Assembly (NCBI RefSeq): GCF_030689305.1
Contig: NZ_JAUYVM010000003.1
Coordinates: 372,001-436,000 of the forward strand
Length of the DNA stretch: 64,000 nt
Source of the DNA: Vibrio penaeicida
Lineage (GTDB): Bacteria; Pseudomonadota; Gammaproteobacteria; Enterobacterales; Vibrionaceae
Direction: 5' to 3'
Shown: positions 38,589 through 47,603 of the stretch, one piece after another
Layout of the letters: each line of letters opens with the position of its first letter
How positions within the stretch are numbered: the stretch's first letter is position 1
Translations under genes and position numbers: made by a program
The notes under the pieces: generated by a model
Seen by the model: only the letters and a program-made list of their open reading frames with translations
Told to the model about the DNA's origin: nothing
The model's database searches: none

Positions 38589-38619
38589 GTTACTGGATAC
38601 TTTGTGAAGGAGTATATAG

Positions 38620-38949
38620 ATGTCGTTAATTTCAAACACACCAGAGCCTCCGTATTACGCGGTGATCTTTAGCTCAGTAAAAGGTCCAAATGATGAAGGT
38701 TATGGCGATACAGCGAACCGAATGCTGGAGCTAGCAGAGCAGCAATCGGGTTATTTGGGTGCAGAATCCGCACGGGAAGATCTTGGCATTACGGTATCTT
38801 ATTGGCGAGATTTGGACTCAATCAAACAATGGAAATCCAATGCTGAACACCTTGAGGCGCAAAAGCTCGGTAGAAAGCAATGGTACCAGTCTTACAAAAC
38901 ACGAATTGCAAAAGTAGAGCGCGATTATAGTTTTGAGGAGGACATATGA
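38620..38949 (+). CDS. Antibiotic biosynthesis monooxygenase (ABM) domain protein
   Basis: A 109-residue ABM-fold protein of the dimeric alpha-beta barrel group. Seen: YYAVIFSSVKGPNDEGYGDTANRMLELAEQQSGYLG, the ESAREDLGITVSYWRDLDSIKQWKSNAEH strand-helix pair with Trp and His, and a C-terminal KTRIAKVERDYSF. Members oxidise aromatics or quinones or have unknown roles; no haem ligands are evident. The last four bases overlap the next gene (ATGA), so the two are translationally coupled. Confidence 0.85.
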   Translation: MSLISNTPEPPYYAVIFSSVKGPNDEGYGDTANRMLELAEQQSGYLGAESAREDLGITVSYWRDLDSIKQWKSNAEHLEAQKLGRKQWYQSYKTRIAKVERDYSFEEDI

Positions 38950-39410
38950 TTCTGATTCGACACTATACCGAGCAAGATGCTAGAGCGACTTGGAAGTTGT
39001 TTTTCCACACTGTACGCAAAGTGAATTTAGGCGACTACAGCGAAGATGATGTAAAAGCATGGGCACCTGAACGTTTCGAACTGGCACGATGGCAAAAGCG
39101 AATGAACAGCATAGAGCCATACATTGCTGAACTGAATGGCAAAGTCGTCGGCTACGCTGATTTGCAAAAAGATGGTTTAATCGATCACTTCTTTTGCCAC
39201 CACCTATACCAAGGGAAAGGCGTTGGAGCGGCATTGATGAACCATATTTTCTCTGTCGGTAAAGCGAAAGGCATAAATCGATTTTATTCAGAGGTGAGTA
39301 TTACGGCAAAGCCGTTTTATGAACACTTTGGGTTTGAAGTTGTACAGCGACAAGAAATAGAGCTTCGGGGTAGAACATTAACCAACTTCCTGATGGAAAA
39401 ACACGTTTAG
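38946..39410 (+). CDS. GNAT-family N-acetyltransferase
   Basis: A 154-residue acetyltransferase. Seen: RHYTEQDARATWKLFFHTV at the start, YIAELNGKVVGYADLQKDGLIDHFF as the central strands, YQGKGVGAALMNHI as the acetyl-CoA loop (Q-G-K-G-V-G), and FYEHFGFEVVQRQEI at the C-terminus. It starts at the ATGA overlapping the ABM gene's stop. The partner and acceptor molecules are unknown. A terminator follows. Confidence 0.9.
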   Translation: MILIRHYTEQDARATWKLFFHTVRKVNLGDYSEDDVKAWAPERFELARWQKRMNSIEPYIAELNGKVVGYADLQKDGLIDHFFCHHLYQGKGVGAALMNHIFSVGKAKGINRFYSEVSITAKPFYEHFGFEVVQRQEIELRGRTLTNFLMEKHV

Positions 39411-39435
39411 ATTGATAGCCTTACCTTGAACGCAA

Positions 39436-39460
39436 AAACTCACCAGCTGGTGAGTTTTTT
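39436..39460 (+). terminator. terminator after the acetyltransferase gene
   Basis: AAACTCACCAG is followed at once by its reverse complement CTGGTGAGTTT and then a T-run. It is bidirectional in form and lies between convergent genes. Confidence 0.8.
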
Positions 39461-39481
39461 GGTTTTAGTTCGCGTTAAAGC

Positions 39482-40624
39482 TTACGCGTATTGTGCGACC
39501 AATCTGTCCCAACTTTTTTGTTTGGTTTTCAGTGTCGCGCGCACTTGTTGGTAACGAACTTTGAGCAGCGACGCTTCGTACTTACGAGTCAGGTCGGTTT
39601 TTTTCGCTTCCATAAGCTGCTTTTTGACTTCGTAATATTCCTGCATTTGTTTCCATAGCGCGTCATACTCTGATTGCAGAGAATCGATTATTGTCGCGCC
39701 TTGCGGTTTGTTTTGAATGTTTTCCTTTGCTTTACGTAGCTGCATCTGTATCCGAGCACGCTCAATTCGAATGGCTGGGCAACGCGTCAGTTTACTGGCC
39801 AAGCCAACCAAGGAAAATAGCCGAATCATCCATTTGGTTGGATCGTACTGCCACCAATGAATGCCATTGCGGTAATCATTTTCAAAGATATGGTGATAGT
39901 TGTGGTAGCCTTCGCCAAACGTTAGAAATGCTAAAAATCCGTTATCCCTTGCCGTATTCTTGTCCGTGTAAGGCTGAGAACCCCAAATGTGAGCCAGTGA
40001 ATTGATAAAGAAAGTCGTATGATGGTTTAGCACTAACCTAACGGCACCAGTGACCAGCAACATTCCCCAAACATCCCCATGTAAAAGACCGAGCAACACT
40101 GGAACGCCAACATTCATAGCGATAGCAAGCAGTAGGTAGTGCTTATGCTGCCACATGACGATGGGGTCTTTTTGAAGATCTCGGCAGTTTGAATAATCGG
40201 AATAAGTGGTCTTGTTGTAATGTCTTAACATCCAGCCAATGTGTGAAAACCAAAAGCCCTTTTTAGCTGAATAAGGGTCTTTGTCGTTAACATCAACGTG
40301 TCTATGGTGAACTCGGTGGTCAGACGACCAATGCAGCGCACTGTTTTGAAGAGCGAAAGCTCCACCCAAAGCGTAAACAACCCGAATGATGGGATGTGCT
40401 TCGTAGGCCTTGTGTGCCCAAAGACGATGGTAACCAGCGGTGATAGAAAGGTTACAAAAACTGAACGTGACGACCAGCCAAATCAGGTGTTCCACTCCAT
40501 ACCCAAATTGATACCCGTACCAAGGTGCAACCAACACCGCCAAAAGCATACTGATAGAAAATACCCCAATATTAAGCCAGATGAGGGGGGGCTTTTTTTC
40601 GGTGTCGACCATTTTTTTGTTCAT
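39482..40624 (-). CDS. Acyl-CoA/acyl-lipid delta-9-type fatty-acid desaturase
   Basis: A membrane desaturase of about 380 residues with the three His boxes HRLWAH, HRVHHRH and HNYHH that bind the di-iron centre. Two hydrophobic pairs flank them. The C-terminal 100 residues are highly charged and probably coiled coil, an unusual extension (about 280-380). The GTG at 40651 would start inside the operator-like repeat, so the ATG at 40624 is preferred, though its ribosome site is weak; an ATG at 40612 is also possible. It introduces a cis double bond into saturated acyl chains, adjusting membrane fluidity. Confidence 0.9.
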   Translation of the reverse strand: MNKKMVDTEKKPPLIWLNIGVFSISMLLAVLVAPWYGYQFGYGVEHLIWLVVTFSFCNLSITAGYHRLWAHKAYEAHPIIRVVYALGGAFALQNSALHWSSDHRVHHRHVDVNDKDPYSAKKGFWFSHIGWMLRHYNKTTYSDYSNCRDLQKDPIVMWQHKHYLLLAIAMNVGVPVLLGLLHGDVWGMLLVTGAVRLVLNHHTTFFINSLAHIWGSQPYTDKNTARDNGFLAFLTFGEGYHNYHHIFENDYRNGIHWWQYDPTKWMIRLFSLVGLASKLTRCPAIRIERARIQMQLRKAKENIQNKPQGATIIDSLQSEYDALWKQMQEYYEVKKQLMEAKKTDLTRKYEASLLKVRYQQVRATLKTKQKSWDRLVAQYA

Positions 40625-40636
40625 TCCATTTTTCAG

Positions 40637-40683
40637 CTTACACATGTTCACTCAAAGATATTCAGCGAACATGTGTAAGTCAA
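40637..40683 (-). promoter_or_regulatory. promoter with embedded inverted-repeat operator for the desaturase
   Basis: On the minus strand TTGACT (40683-40678) is followed after 17 bp by TATCTT (40660-40655), a good sigma70 promoter. A 13-bp perfect inverted repeat CTTACACATGTTC/GAACATGTGTAAG occupies the spacer (40667-40679) and the start-site region (40637-40649), and each arm contains ACATGT. The placement is that of a repressor operator. FabR/DesT-type TetR repressors of unsaturated fatty-acid genes are natural candidates, by inference. Confidence 0.7.
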
Positions 40684-40707
40684 TAGTTAAGTTGTAATAA
40701 TGTTGTT

Positions 40708-40739
40708 GATATCCAATCATCTTGAGCTCTCTGGGTATA
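40708..40739. repeat. degenerate short copy of the repeat
   Basis: GATATCCAATCATCTTGAG then CTCTCTGGGTATA preserves the ATCTTGAG core and the GGGTATA end of the dispersed element. It lies in the divergent desaturase/amylase region. Confidence 0.45.
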
Positions 40740-40761
40740 GATTAAGCCTAGCAGTGCACAA

Positions 40762-40771
40762 GGGGAAGAGG
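40762..40771 (+). promoter_or_regulatory. possible single MalT box upstream of the amylase
   Basis: GGGGAAGAGG differs from the MalT-box consensus GGGGA(T/G)GAGG at one base and lies 121 bp before the amylase start. A single box is weak evidence; MalT promoters usually have several. Confidence 0.2.
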
Positions 40772-40891
40772 AGGCATTTTAATACGGGTAGACTTAACGG
40801 GTTGAATCTTTGAGGGAATGGTTGCATTTGAATCATCTTGCTTATTAAGATATTGACTGAACCATCTGGGGAATGTGGAGCCACTTAAAGA

Positions 40892-42232
40892 ATGTTACAA
40901 AATCAAGGGCGTTCAAATGTGATATTGCATGCGTTTGACTGGAAGTACAGCGAAATTGCTGAGCACGCAAAAAAAATAAGCCGACTAGGCTATCGTTCGG
41001 TATTGGTATCGCCCCCATTAAAATCATTGAAAGAAGGCAAGGGTCAATTTTGGTGGCAGCGATATCAGCCACAAGATTACAGGATCATCGATAACCCTTT
41101 AGGTAACACCAACGATTTTAAACACATGATGCAAGCACTTATGGCGCATGACATTTGGGTATATGTCGACGTCGTTTTTAATCATATGGCCAACGAATCG
41201 GATGTACGCTCTGATCTGCAGTTTCCTGCGCAATCCGATTTGGAAATCTACAAATCGAATGCCCCATATTTTGATGATCTCAAGTTGTTCGGAGATCTTT
41301 CACATCCATTGTTCGATAAAGACGATTTTGTCGAACCATTTGGCATTGTTGATTGGCGCAACAAGTGGGAAGTACAAAATGGTCGAATTAGCAGCGGACC
41401 AGCAGACCCTGGTTTACCCACCCTTAAAGACAACCAGCATGTTGTTGAACAGCAAAAGCATTATTTGAAGGCTCTAAAGAAGTTAGGAGTACGTGGTTTT
41501 CGAATAGACGCGGCTAAGCACATGAGCTTGCGGCACCTCGAAAAAGTGTGGGGGCCGGATATTACGGAAGGTATGCATATCTTTGGTGAAATCATTACGG
41601 ATGGCGGGGCAACCAAGCAAGAATACGAACTCTTTCTGAAACCTTATTTAGAGAAAACAGAGCTCGCGGCATATGACTTTCCGCTGTTCAATACCTTGTT
41701 TAAAGCCATGAAACCGGAAGGAACACTGGAATCATTAGTCGACCCTTATGCTTTAGGTATGGCTCTATCCAACCCTAGAGCCGTCACATTCGCCATTACT
41801 CATGACATTCCCAACAATGCCGTATTCAACGATTTAGTAATGGATGAAGCCAGTGAATGGCTAGCCTATGCTTATTTATTGGGGCGAGATGGTGGGGTGC
41901 CACTCATTTATGCAGAGCCACCCGCTAGAGCAATGGCGCACCAACCCAACATCAACCGTTGGGGATACAGTTGGCAAAGTGAAAAATTAAAAGCACTGTT
42001 GGAATTCCACAATAAAATGTACGGTGAAAAAATGATATTTCATTTTATAAGTAAAGACGTCATTTTATTTTCACGTGGAACGAAAGGAATTATGGGTATC
42101 AATAAAGGTAAGAATATTCATTCAGTTGCGAACATATACGTCGACAACCGAAATATTGATAGAGATTTACTTTCCCAAATTGAGTTTTTGGAAATAAAAC
42201 CCAACGATTATTTACTTCATTATTTTATGTGA
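40892..42232 (+). CDS. Cytoplasmic GH13 alpha-amylase-family protein
   Basis: A 446-residue alpha-amylase-family enzyme. There is no signal peptide, so it acts on internal dextrins. Motifs: YVDVVFNH (region I), GFRIDAAKHM with nucleophile Asp206 (region II), HIFGEII with Glu233 (region III) and FAITHDIPNN with Asp305 (region IV). The length is short, with a compact C-terminal domain. It is divergent from the desaturase gene. Its last 60 codons are duplicated, in decayed form, 5 kb downstream. Whether it belongs to the maltose regulon is uncertain. Confidence 0.88.
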   Translation: MLQNQGRSNVILHAFDWKYSEIAEHAKKISRLGYRSVLVSPPLKSLKEGKGQFWWQRYQPQDYRIIDNPLGNTNDFKHMMQALMAHDIWVYVDVVFNHMANESDVRSDLQFPAQSDLEIYKSNAPYFDDLKLFGDLSHPLFDKDDFVEPFGIVDWRNKWEVQNGRISSGPADPGLPTLKDNQHVVEQQKHYLKALKKLGVRGFRIDAAKHMSLRHLEKVWGPDITEGMHIFGEIITDGGATKQEYELFLKPYLEKTELAAYDFPLFNTLFKAMKPEGTLESLVDPYALGMALSNPRAVTFAITHDIPNNAVFNDLVMDEASEWLAYAYLLGRDGGVPLIYAEPPARAMAHQPNINRWGYSWQSEKLKALLEFHNKMYGEKMIFHFISKDVILFSRGTKGIMGINKGKNIHSVANIYVDNRNIDRDLLSQIEFLEIKPNDYLLHYFM

Positions 42233-42903
42233 GAAGTAGTCTTGTACTCAAGATCTTCGAGGGATAGGTTACCCTGAAGTCAGCGGTCTTTAAAACCGTA
42301 ACTATTAACCTTAGCTTTTAGGGAATTTGGTACCAGTCAATTATAATCAGGTGATTAACTTCACATTTATATAAGTTTTCTAACAAAAATAAGTTTGTTT
42401 TTTATTTCATCTCAATATTGATATTTTCATTATGTTTATTGTTTTTTTCTATTAAAATCATCAAGTTAAAACAGCTCTTTTCCGATTATTTTTAGTTTAA
42501 CTTTTTCTTCACTCCTCTTTTAAATTTGTCAGAAAATCATCTATAAATATGATTTTTAAGGATTAATTTGTCTTTCTGTTTTTATTTTATAAATTATTAT
42601 GAGTTTGGTATTTCATATGTGGAAGTAAATTTTAAATGTGATAGATTGATGCGCTATTGAATGTAGCACATTATAAATATTGCCGTTACACCTAGAAATG
42701 AATTTCATGTGGTAATGATTCTCGAGGAATGGGACTAAAGGATTAGTCATAAGTAACTAAAAACTGGAACTATTTAAAAAGAAAACGAATGGTTAATACA
42801 TAAAAAAGTATGGTTGGAATAATGGGGGTTTATTTATTAATACCGTATCTCTTCGTTCAGTTTTGGTGATATAAATCTTATTATACAAAGGTAGTAAAAT
42901 ATT
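42233..42903. other. AT-rich intergenic region upstream of the beta-helix gene
   Basis: 671 bp with long A/T runs, much richer in A/T than the neighbouring genes. No ORF, known regulatory box or copy of the ATACCCAAG repeat was recognised. AAAGGTAG before the ATG at 42904 serves as the ribosome site. The composition is consistent with an acquired segment, but base composition alone does not prove it. Confidence 0.5.
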
Positions 42904-45900
42904 ATGTATCGAGTTAACTCAAAAACAATATACAAATCCCTTTTGTTTATTGGATTGTTTTTTTCATTAAATCAAGTGTTCGCAGCAACAAAGCTATATG
43001 TTTCAAAAGTAGGTAATGATAATAACAGTGGTACTATTGAATCTCCATTTGCAACTCTAGAAAAAGCAAAGCGTGCAGTGAACTTGCTTTTACAACAACC
43101 TGGAGATGATATAAATGTATTGGTAAGAGGAGGCACCTATTATTTAGATAGCCCTTTAACATTTGGACCGAGTGACTCAGGAAGTACGTCTCGATCTATC
43201 ACTTACTCATCATATCCAGGTGAAAATGTTGTCATTAGTGGCGGTAAACGTATTCAGCCTACATGGCAGGGCGATGTGATTAAGCAAGCATCAATTGGTC
43301 GTAATTTAGTTTTTGACCAGTTATTTGTAAATGATAGTCGTCAGATATTAGCACGTTACCCAAATTACGATAAAAATGTAGCAGTACTAAATGGATATTC
43401 ACCTGATGCTACTAGCGCAGCACGTATCGAGACTTGGAGCAACCCTGCAGGTGGGTTTCTGCGTGGAATTCACGATCGTGAGTGGGGAGGTAACTCATAC
43501 AAAATACTCGGAAAAAGAGGCGATGAGTTAGATCTCGAATGGATTGGTGATAACAATCGCGGGAGCTCTATTCATGTCAACAAAAGAATGGTTGAAAACA
43601 TTTTTGAGGAATTGGATTCTCCTGGAGAATGGTTTTATAACAAACAATCAGGAATACTTTATTATTACCCAGCAGACAACATAGATTTAGATAATGCGTC
43701 GATAGAAATTGCAGTACAAGAGGAGCTTATCAGGGTTCTTGGTACCTCAGAAAATAAAGTGTCGCATCTTACGTTTTCTGGATTCACATTCACACATACG
43801 CACCGAACAATGTTTACTCGACCACATGAAAGACCATTGAGGTCAGATTGGGGCTTTGCTAGAGCGGGTGCGGTATATATCGAAAATGCTCGGAATATCG
43901 CTGTACGTGATTCAAAGTTTGAACAAGTTGGTGGGAATGCCATCTTTGTCAGCGGAGATAACCAGTATCATGTATTTGACAACAATGATGTTACTGATGC
44001 TGGTTCATCTGCATTTTTCATCGCGGGTCTACAAAGCGCAGCGAGAGATCCTTCAACGTGGGATTTCGGACACAAAGCATCGATCTCAGATGAAGAAATT
44101 GGTCCTCAATCCGATGATTACCCAAAAAACATAACAATCAGTCGAAATTACATCAACAATATCGGTATCTTTGAAAAACAAACGTCTGGTGTTCAAATAA
44201 CCATGAGCCAAGACATTCTTGTATCTCAAAATACCATCCACAAGGTTCCCCGTGCCGGAATAAATATTGGTGATGGAACTTGGGGCGGGCACATCATAGA
44301 GTTCAATGATATATGGGATACCGTTCGAGAAACTCATGATCACGGAGCATTTAACTCGTGGGGAAGAGACAGATTTTGGTCTCTTGGTGGATTCTGCACA
44401 TTAGGCTGTAAAGGTGAGTTAAAAGAACCCTATGCATTTCATGATGCAGTTAAAACAACCACTATTCGAAACAATCGCATTAATCATCCAACGCACGGAT
44501 GGGGAATCGATTTAGACGATGGTTCATCGAACTATGACATTTATAATAACCTAGTACTTGGTGGGGGCATTAAACTAAGAGAGGGTTTTGGTCGTAATGT
44601 GCATAATAATATTCTGGTTAATGACACGGTTCACCTCCACGTGGCTTATTCGAGAACTATTCCTGCACTTTTTGACCGAGTCGAAAACAACATTATAGTT
44701 AACGACCGTAGGTATGAGTTAGTTCGAGCAAATATAGAACGCGCACATACAGTGTTTGGACAAAATGTGTTTTGGAACAATGGAACTTATGTTGAACCAG
44801 ATGCCGATTCTAACTCACATGACCAGACATCGATTGTTAGAGATCCAGCGTTTAGCGACGTCAACAGCAACGACTATACTATAAATGCAGACTTATCTTC
44901 CCAAGGTATTGATTTTAATGGGTTCCCCATGAACAGCTTTGGTAAGCCTGGTGACTACCCTCGTGCACCAAGTGTGAACGGAACGGGAGAGAAGGAACGA
45001 CCGGATCCAGAGCCATTAATGGATGCATCTATAACGAGTATATATTCTACCGCTTTGCGATCTGCACTAGGATTACCTAGCCGTTCAGGGATTGCATTTT
45101 CTGAAGTTCATCCTAGTTCTTATGCATATAGCCAAGGGTTCCGTGAAAGTCATGCGTTGATAGAGTTAGATGGAACAAGCTTAACGACGGACAAAGATTA
45201 TTTTTGGCAGGTTTATAATAAAATTGAACCTGGCACAGAAGTAAATGCAACTACCTTTGTCAATCAAATGCCAAATAAAATCTCTTTTTCGAAAACATCT
45301 CGCAACGAGATGATTAATGATACTTCTGGAGTTGTTTATAGTTCTGATTGGGAATTTAGCGAAGGACGTTCGTTTGGAGACTTTAATGATGATGTTCATT
45401 TTGCAACTTCCCTTGGTCAATCCTTTGAACTTGAGTTCTATGGAACAGGGATTGAGTACATTAGCGAAAAGAATGCAGACATGGGGACGGTCGACATCTA
45501 CATAGACGATGAATATGTCGGGCAGGTTGATGCTCGTAATCCTAGCCGATTAACACAACAAGTATTATTTAGCGTCAATGATTTATCTCCAGGTCTTCAC
45601 AAAATCACCGGCGTAATGACAGGTGGGCAATTCATGCTTGTTGATGCATTTAGGATATTACGTGATGGATGGAAAGCATCTAACAACGAGTTGATTAACG
45701 ATACTTCTGGAGTTGTTTATAGTTCTGATTGGGAATTTAGCGAGGGACGTCCGTTTGGAGACTTTAATGATGATGTTCATTTTACAACTTCCCTTGGTCA
45801 ATCCTTTGAGCTGGAGTTTTATGGAACAGGAATTGAGTACATTAGCGAAAAGAATGGGGACATGGGAACGGTCGACATCTATATAGATGATGACTATGTC

Positions 45901-46983
45901 GGTCAGGTTAATGCTCATAATTCTGGTCGATTAGTACAACAAGTATTATTCAGCGTAAATAATTTATCTCCAGGTTTTCACAAAATCACCGGGGTAATGA
46001 CAGGTGGGCAATTCATGCTTGTAGATGCATTTAATATACTCCGTGATGGTTCAAAAATTCATTATCCGAATGTAGCCCGAGGTAAAGTTGCCGTGCAATC
46101 TAGTACAAGTTACGGTGGTGCAGCTTCACGAGCAGTTGATGGGAGTACAGATGGGTCATATTCCAGCAACTCGACTACCCATACCAATATCAGTGGGTCT
46201 GCAAATACCAAGTGGTGGCAGGTAGATTTGGAACAAGTTCATGCGATTGAGCAGATAAAAATTTGGAATCGAACAGATTGTTGTTCACATAGGCTGCAAG
46301 ACTATTACGTATTTGTCTCTGATCAACCTTTTCAATCTGGTACGTTAAGTGAGTTGCTTTCAGATGCCACTATTAAATCGTATAAGTTCACTTCAGAACC
46401 TACTCCCATACCTTACCAAGTTATCAATCTACGTGGAATTACAGGTCAATACGTAAGACTTCAACTAAACGGCTCTGAAGATAAACCTTTGAGCCTTGCT
46501 GAGGTAGAAGTATTTGGTTTGCCAAACGTCGCTGAAAGTAAATCAGCACAACAATCCAATGTAGGTTATGACGGCGAGGCAGAAAGGGCGTTAGATGGTA
46601 ATACTGATGGTAATTTCCATAATGGCTCTGTTACCCATACGGAATATGGTCCAGCTAGCAACCATTGGTGGCAGGTAGATTTGGGCAAATCTCATATGAT
46701 TGGTCATGTTAAGTTGAGCAACCGAACGGATTGCTGCTCTTCGCGCCTAAGCAATTATTATGTACTCGTGTCGAATACGCCGTTTAGCTCAGATGATTTA
46801 AGTACATTGCTGAGTGACCCTTCGGTTGCCCATTTCAATTTCAGGACTTTATCTGAGGCTTCACAAAGTATTAACCTCAATAATACTCATGGTCGATACG
46901 TTAGGATACAGTTAGAAGGAAACCATGCTTCTGTTCTGAGTCTCGCAGAGGTTCAGGTGTTTGCGCTTGAAGGAATCCAATAG
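42904..46983 (+). CDS. Exported parallel beta-helix glycoside hydrolase (GH141-like) with lectin modules
   Basis: A 1359-residue secreted enzyme. Signal peptide 1-27 (LLFIGLFFSLNQVFAA). About 28-680 is a right-handed parallel beta-helix starting KLYVSKVGNDNNSGT and containing GWGIDLDDGSSNYDIYNN; this layout resembles GH141, which includes alpha-L-fucosidases. About 700-800 is PDZ-like (GIAFSEVHPSSYAYSQGF). Two near-identical 127-residue modules follow (about 801-1054), then two F-type-lectin-like domains (about 1058-1210 and 1215-1355), each with NRTDCC. The fucose target is inferred from the lectin modules and neighbouring GH29 genes; other beta-helix families (GH110, polysaccharide lyases) remain possible. 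Confidence 0.75.
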   Translation: MYRVNSKTIYKSLLFIGLFFSLNQVFAATKLYVSKVGNDNNSGTIESPFATLEKAKRAVNLLLQQPGDDINVLVRGGTYYLDSPLTFGPSDSGSTSRSITYSSYPGENVVISGGKRIQPTWQGDVIKQASIGRNLVFDQLFVNDSRQILARYPNYDKNVAVLNGYSPDATSAARIETWSNPAGGFLRGIHDREWGGNSYKILGKRGDELDLEWIGDNNRGSSIHVNKRMVENIFEELDSPGEWFYNKQSGILYYYPADNIDLDNASIEIAVQEELIRVLGTSENKVSHLTFSGFTFTHTHRTMFTRPHERPLRSDWGFARAGAVYIENARNIAVRDSKFEQVGGNAIFVSGDNQYHVFDNNDVTDAGSSAFFIAGLQSAARDPSTWDFGHKASISDEEIGPQSDDYPKNITISRNYINNIGIFEKQTSGVQITMSQDILVSQNTIHKVPRAGINIGDGTWGGHIIEFNDIWDTVRETHDHGAFNSWGRDRFWSLGGFCTLGCKGELKEPYAFHDAVKTTTIRNNRINHPTHGWGIDLDDGSSNYDIYNNLVLGGGIKLREGFGRNVHNNILVNDTVHLHVAYSRTIPALFDRVENNIIVNDRRYELVRANIERAHTVFGQNVFWNNGTYVEPDADSNSHDQTSIVRDPAFSDVNSNDYTINADLSSQGIDFNGFPMNSFGKPGDYPRAPSVNGTGEKERPDPEPLMDASITSIYSTALRSALGLPSRSGIAFSEVHPSSYAYSQGFRESHALIELDGTSLTTDKDYFWQVYNKIEPGTEVNATTFVNQMPNKISFSKTSRNEMINDTSGVVYSSDWEFSEGRSFGDFNDDVHFATSLGQSFELEFYGTGIEYISEKNADMGTVDIYIDDEYVGQVDARNPSRLTQQVLFSVNDLSPGLHKITGVMTGGQFMLVDAFRILRDGWKASNNELINDTSGVVYSSDWEFSEGRPFGDFNDDVHFTTSLGQSFELEFYGTGIEYISEKNGDMGTVDIYIDDDYVGQVNAHNSGRLVQQVLFSVNNLSPGFHKITGVMTGGQFMLVDAFNILRDGSKIHYPNVARGKVAVQSSTSYGGAASRAVDGSTDGSYSSNSTTHTNISGSANTKWWQVDLEQVHAIEQIKIWNRTDCCSHRLQDYYVFVSDQPFQSGTLSELLSDATIKSYKFTSEPTPIPYQVINLRGITGQYVRLQLNGSEDKPLSLAEVEVFGLPNVAESKSAQQSNVGYDGEAERALDGNTDGNFHNGSVTHTEYGPASNHWWQVDLGKSHMIGHVKLSNRTDCCSSRLSNYYVLVSNTPFSSDDLSTLLSDPSVAHFNFRTLSEASQSINLNNTHGRYVRIQLEGNHASVLSLAEVQVFALEGIQ
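45304..46065 (+). repeat. tandem 381-bp duplication inside the beta-helix gene
   Basis: Two head-to-tail copies, 45304-45684 and 45685-46065, each coding for a 127-residue module starting NE-INDTSGVVYSSDWEFSEG and ending FMLVDAF-ILRDG. The DNA is nearly identical, with only scattered base changes, so the duplication is recent. The copies differ mainly in a few substitutions (RS to RP, EYVGQVDARN to DYVGQVNAHN). Confidence 0.9.
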
Positions 46984-47098
46984 ACTCAGTAATACGATGA
47001 CATTGACGTCTGCAAGTCGAAATAGGTCACTACCAATTCGACTTGCAAGCGGAAGCCCAGTTGCTTGTCATAGACAAAGAAGTCACTGAAACTGTAAT

Positions 47099-47132
47099 TT
47101 TGAGGTTACTTGTGTATACAAGTAACCTCAAA
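47099..47132. repeat. perfect hairpin formed by two repeat ends
   Basis: TTTGAGGTTACTTGT and its exact reverse complement are separated by GTAT. Each arm is the end sequence of the dispersed 268-bp element, joined head to head without the interior. It directly abuts the decayed amylase fragment. Confidence 0.7.
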
Positions 47133-47134
47133 GT

Positions 47135-47310
47135 GTCATTTTATTTTCATGTAGAAAGAAAGGAATCACGGGGTTAAACAAAAGTAAACATATTCAAATC
47201 AGTAGTGAATTTGTACGTTGACAACAGAAATACTGAAAGAAGCTCATACTCCCAAAATTGAGTTCTTGGAAATAAAACCAAATGACTATTTAATCCATTG
47301 TTTTAATTAA
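47135..47310 (+). pseudogene. decayed copy of the 3' end of the amylase gene
   Basis: These 176 bases align from end to end with 42058-42232 of the GH13 gene. Shared blocks include GTCATTTTATTTTCA, GTTGACAAC (GTCGACAAC in the gene) and TTGGAAATAAAACC; the last codons read KIEFLEIKPNDYL against QIEFLEIKPNDYL. A one-base insertion shifts the frame and in-frame stops follow (TGA after GTACGT). The 5' part of the copy is missing, and its left edge is the repeat hairpin at 47099. No other gene-like sequence was seen in 46984-47603. Confidence 0.85.
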
Positions 47311-47603
47311 CCTAATCCGTCCTGTTTTCTTTAGCTCAAACTCTAAGTGCATATCCTTTAATTCTATGTGGTTATATTTAATGACTATAAAATATAACCA
47401 CTCTATACAAAGGGTTATTGGTGGAATTTACTAACCTACTGCATTTTTATTATGTAACCCATTACATTCTGTACCAAACTTAAACCTGATAGAGCAATAA
47501 AAAATTAAAACATATAAAAGTCAGCAGGCTGTCGCTAATTTCTATTTATGTGGAATTTACCGCCGATAGAAATACACAATAAGAAAGCTGATAAGGTTAT
47601 AAA

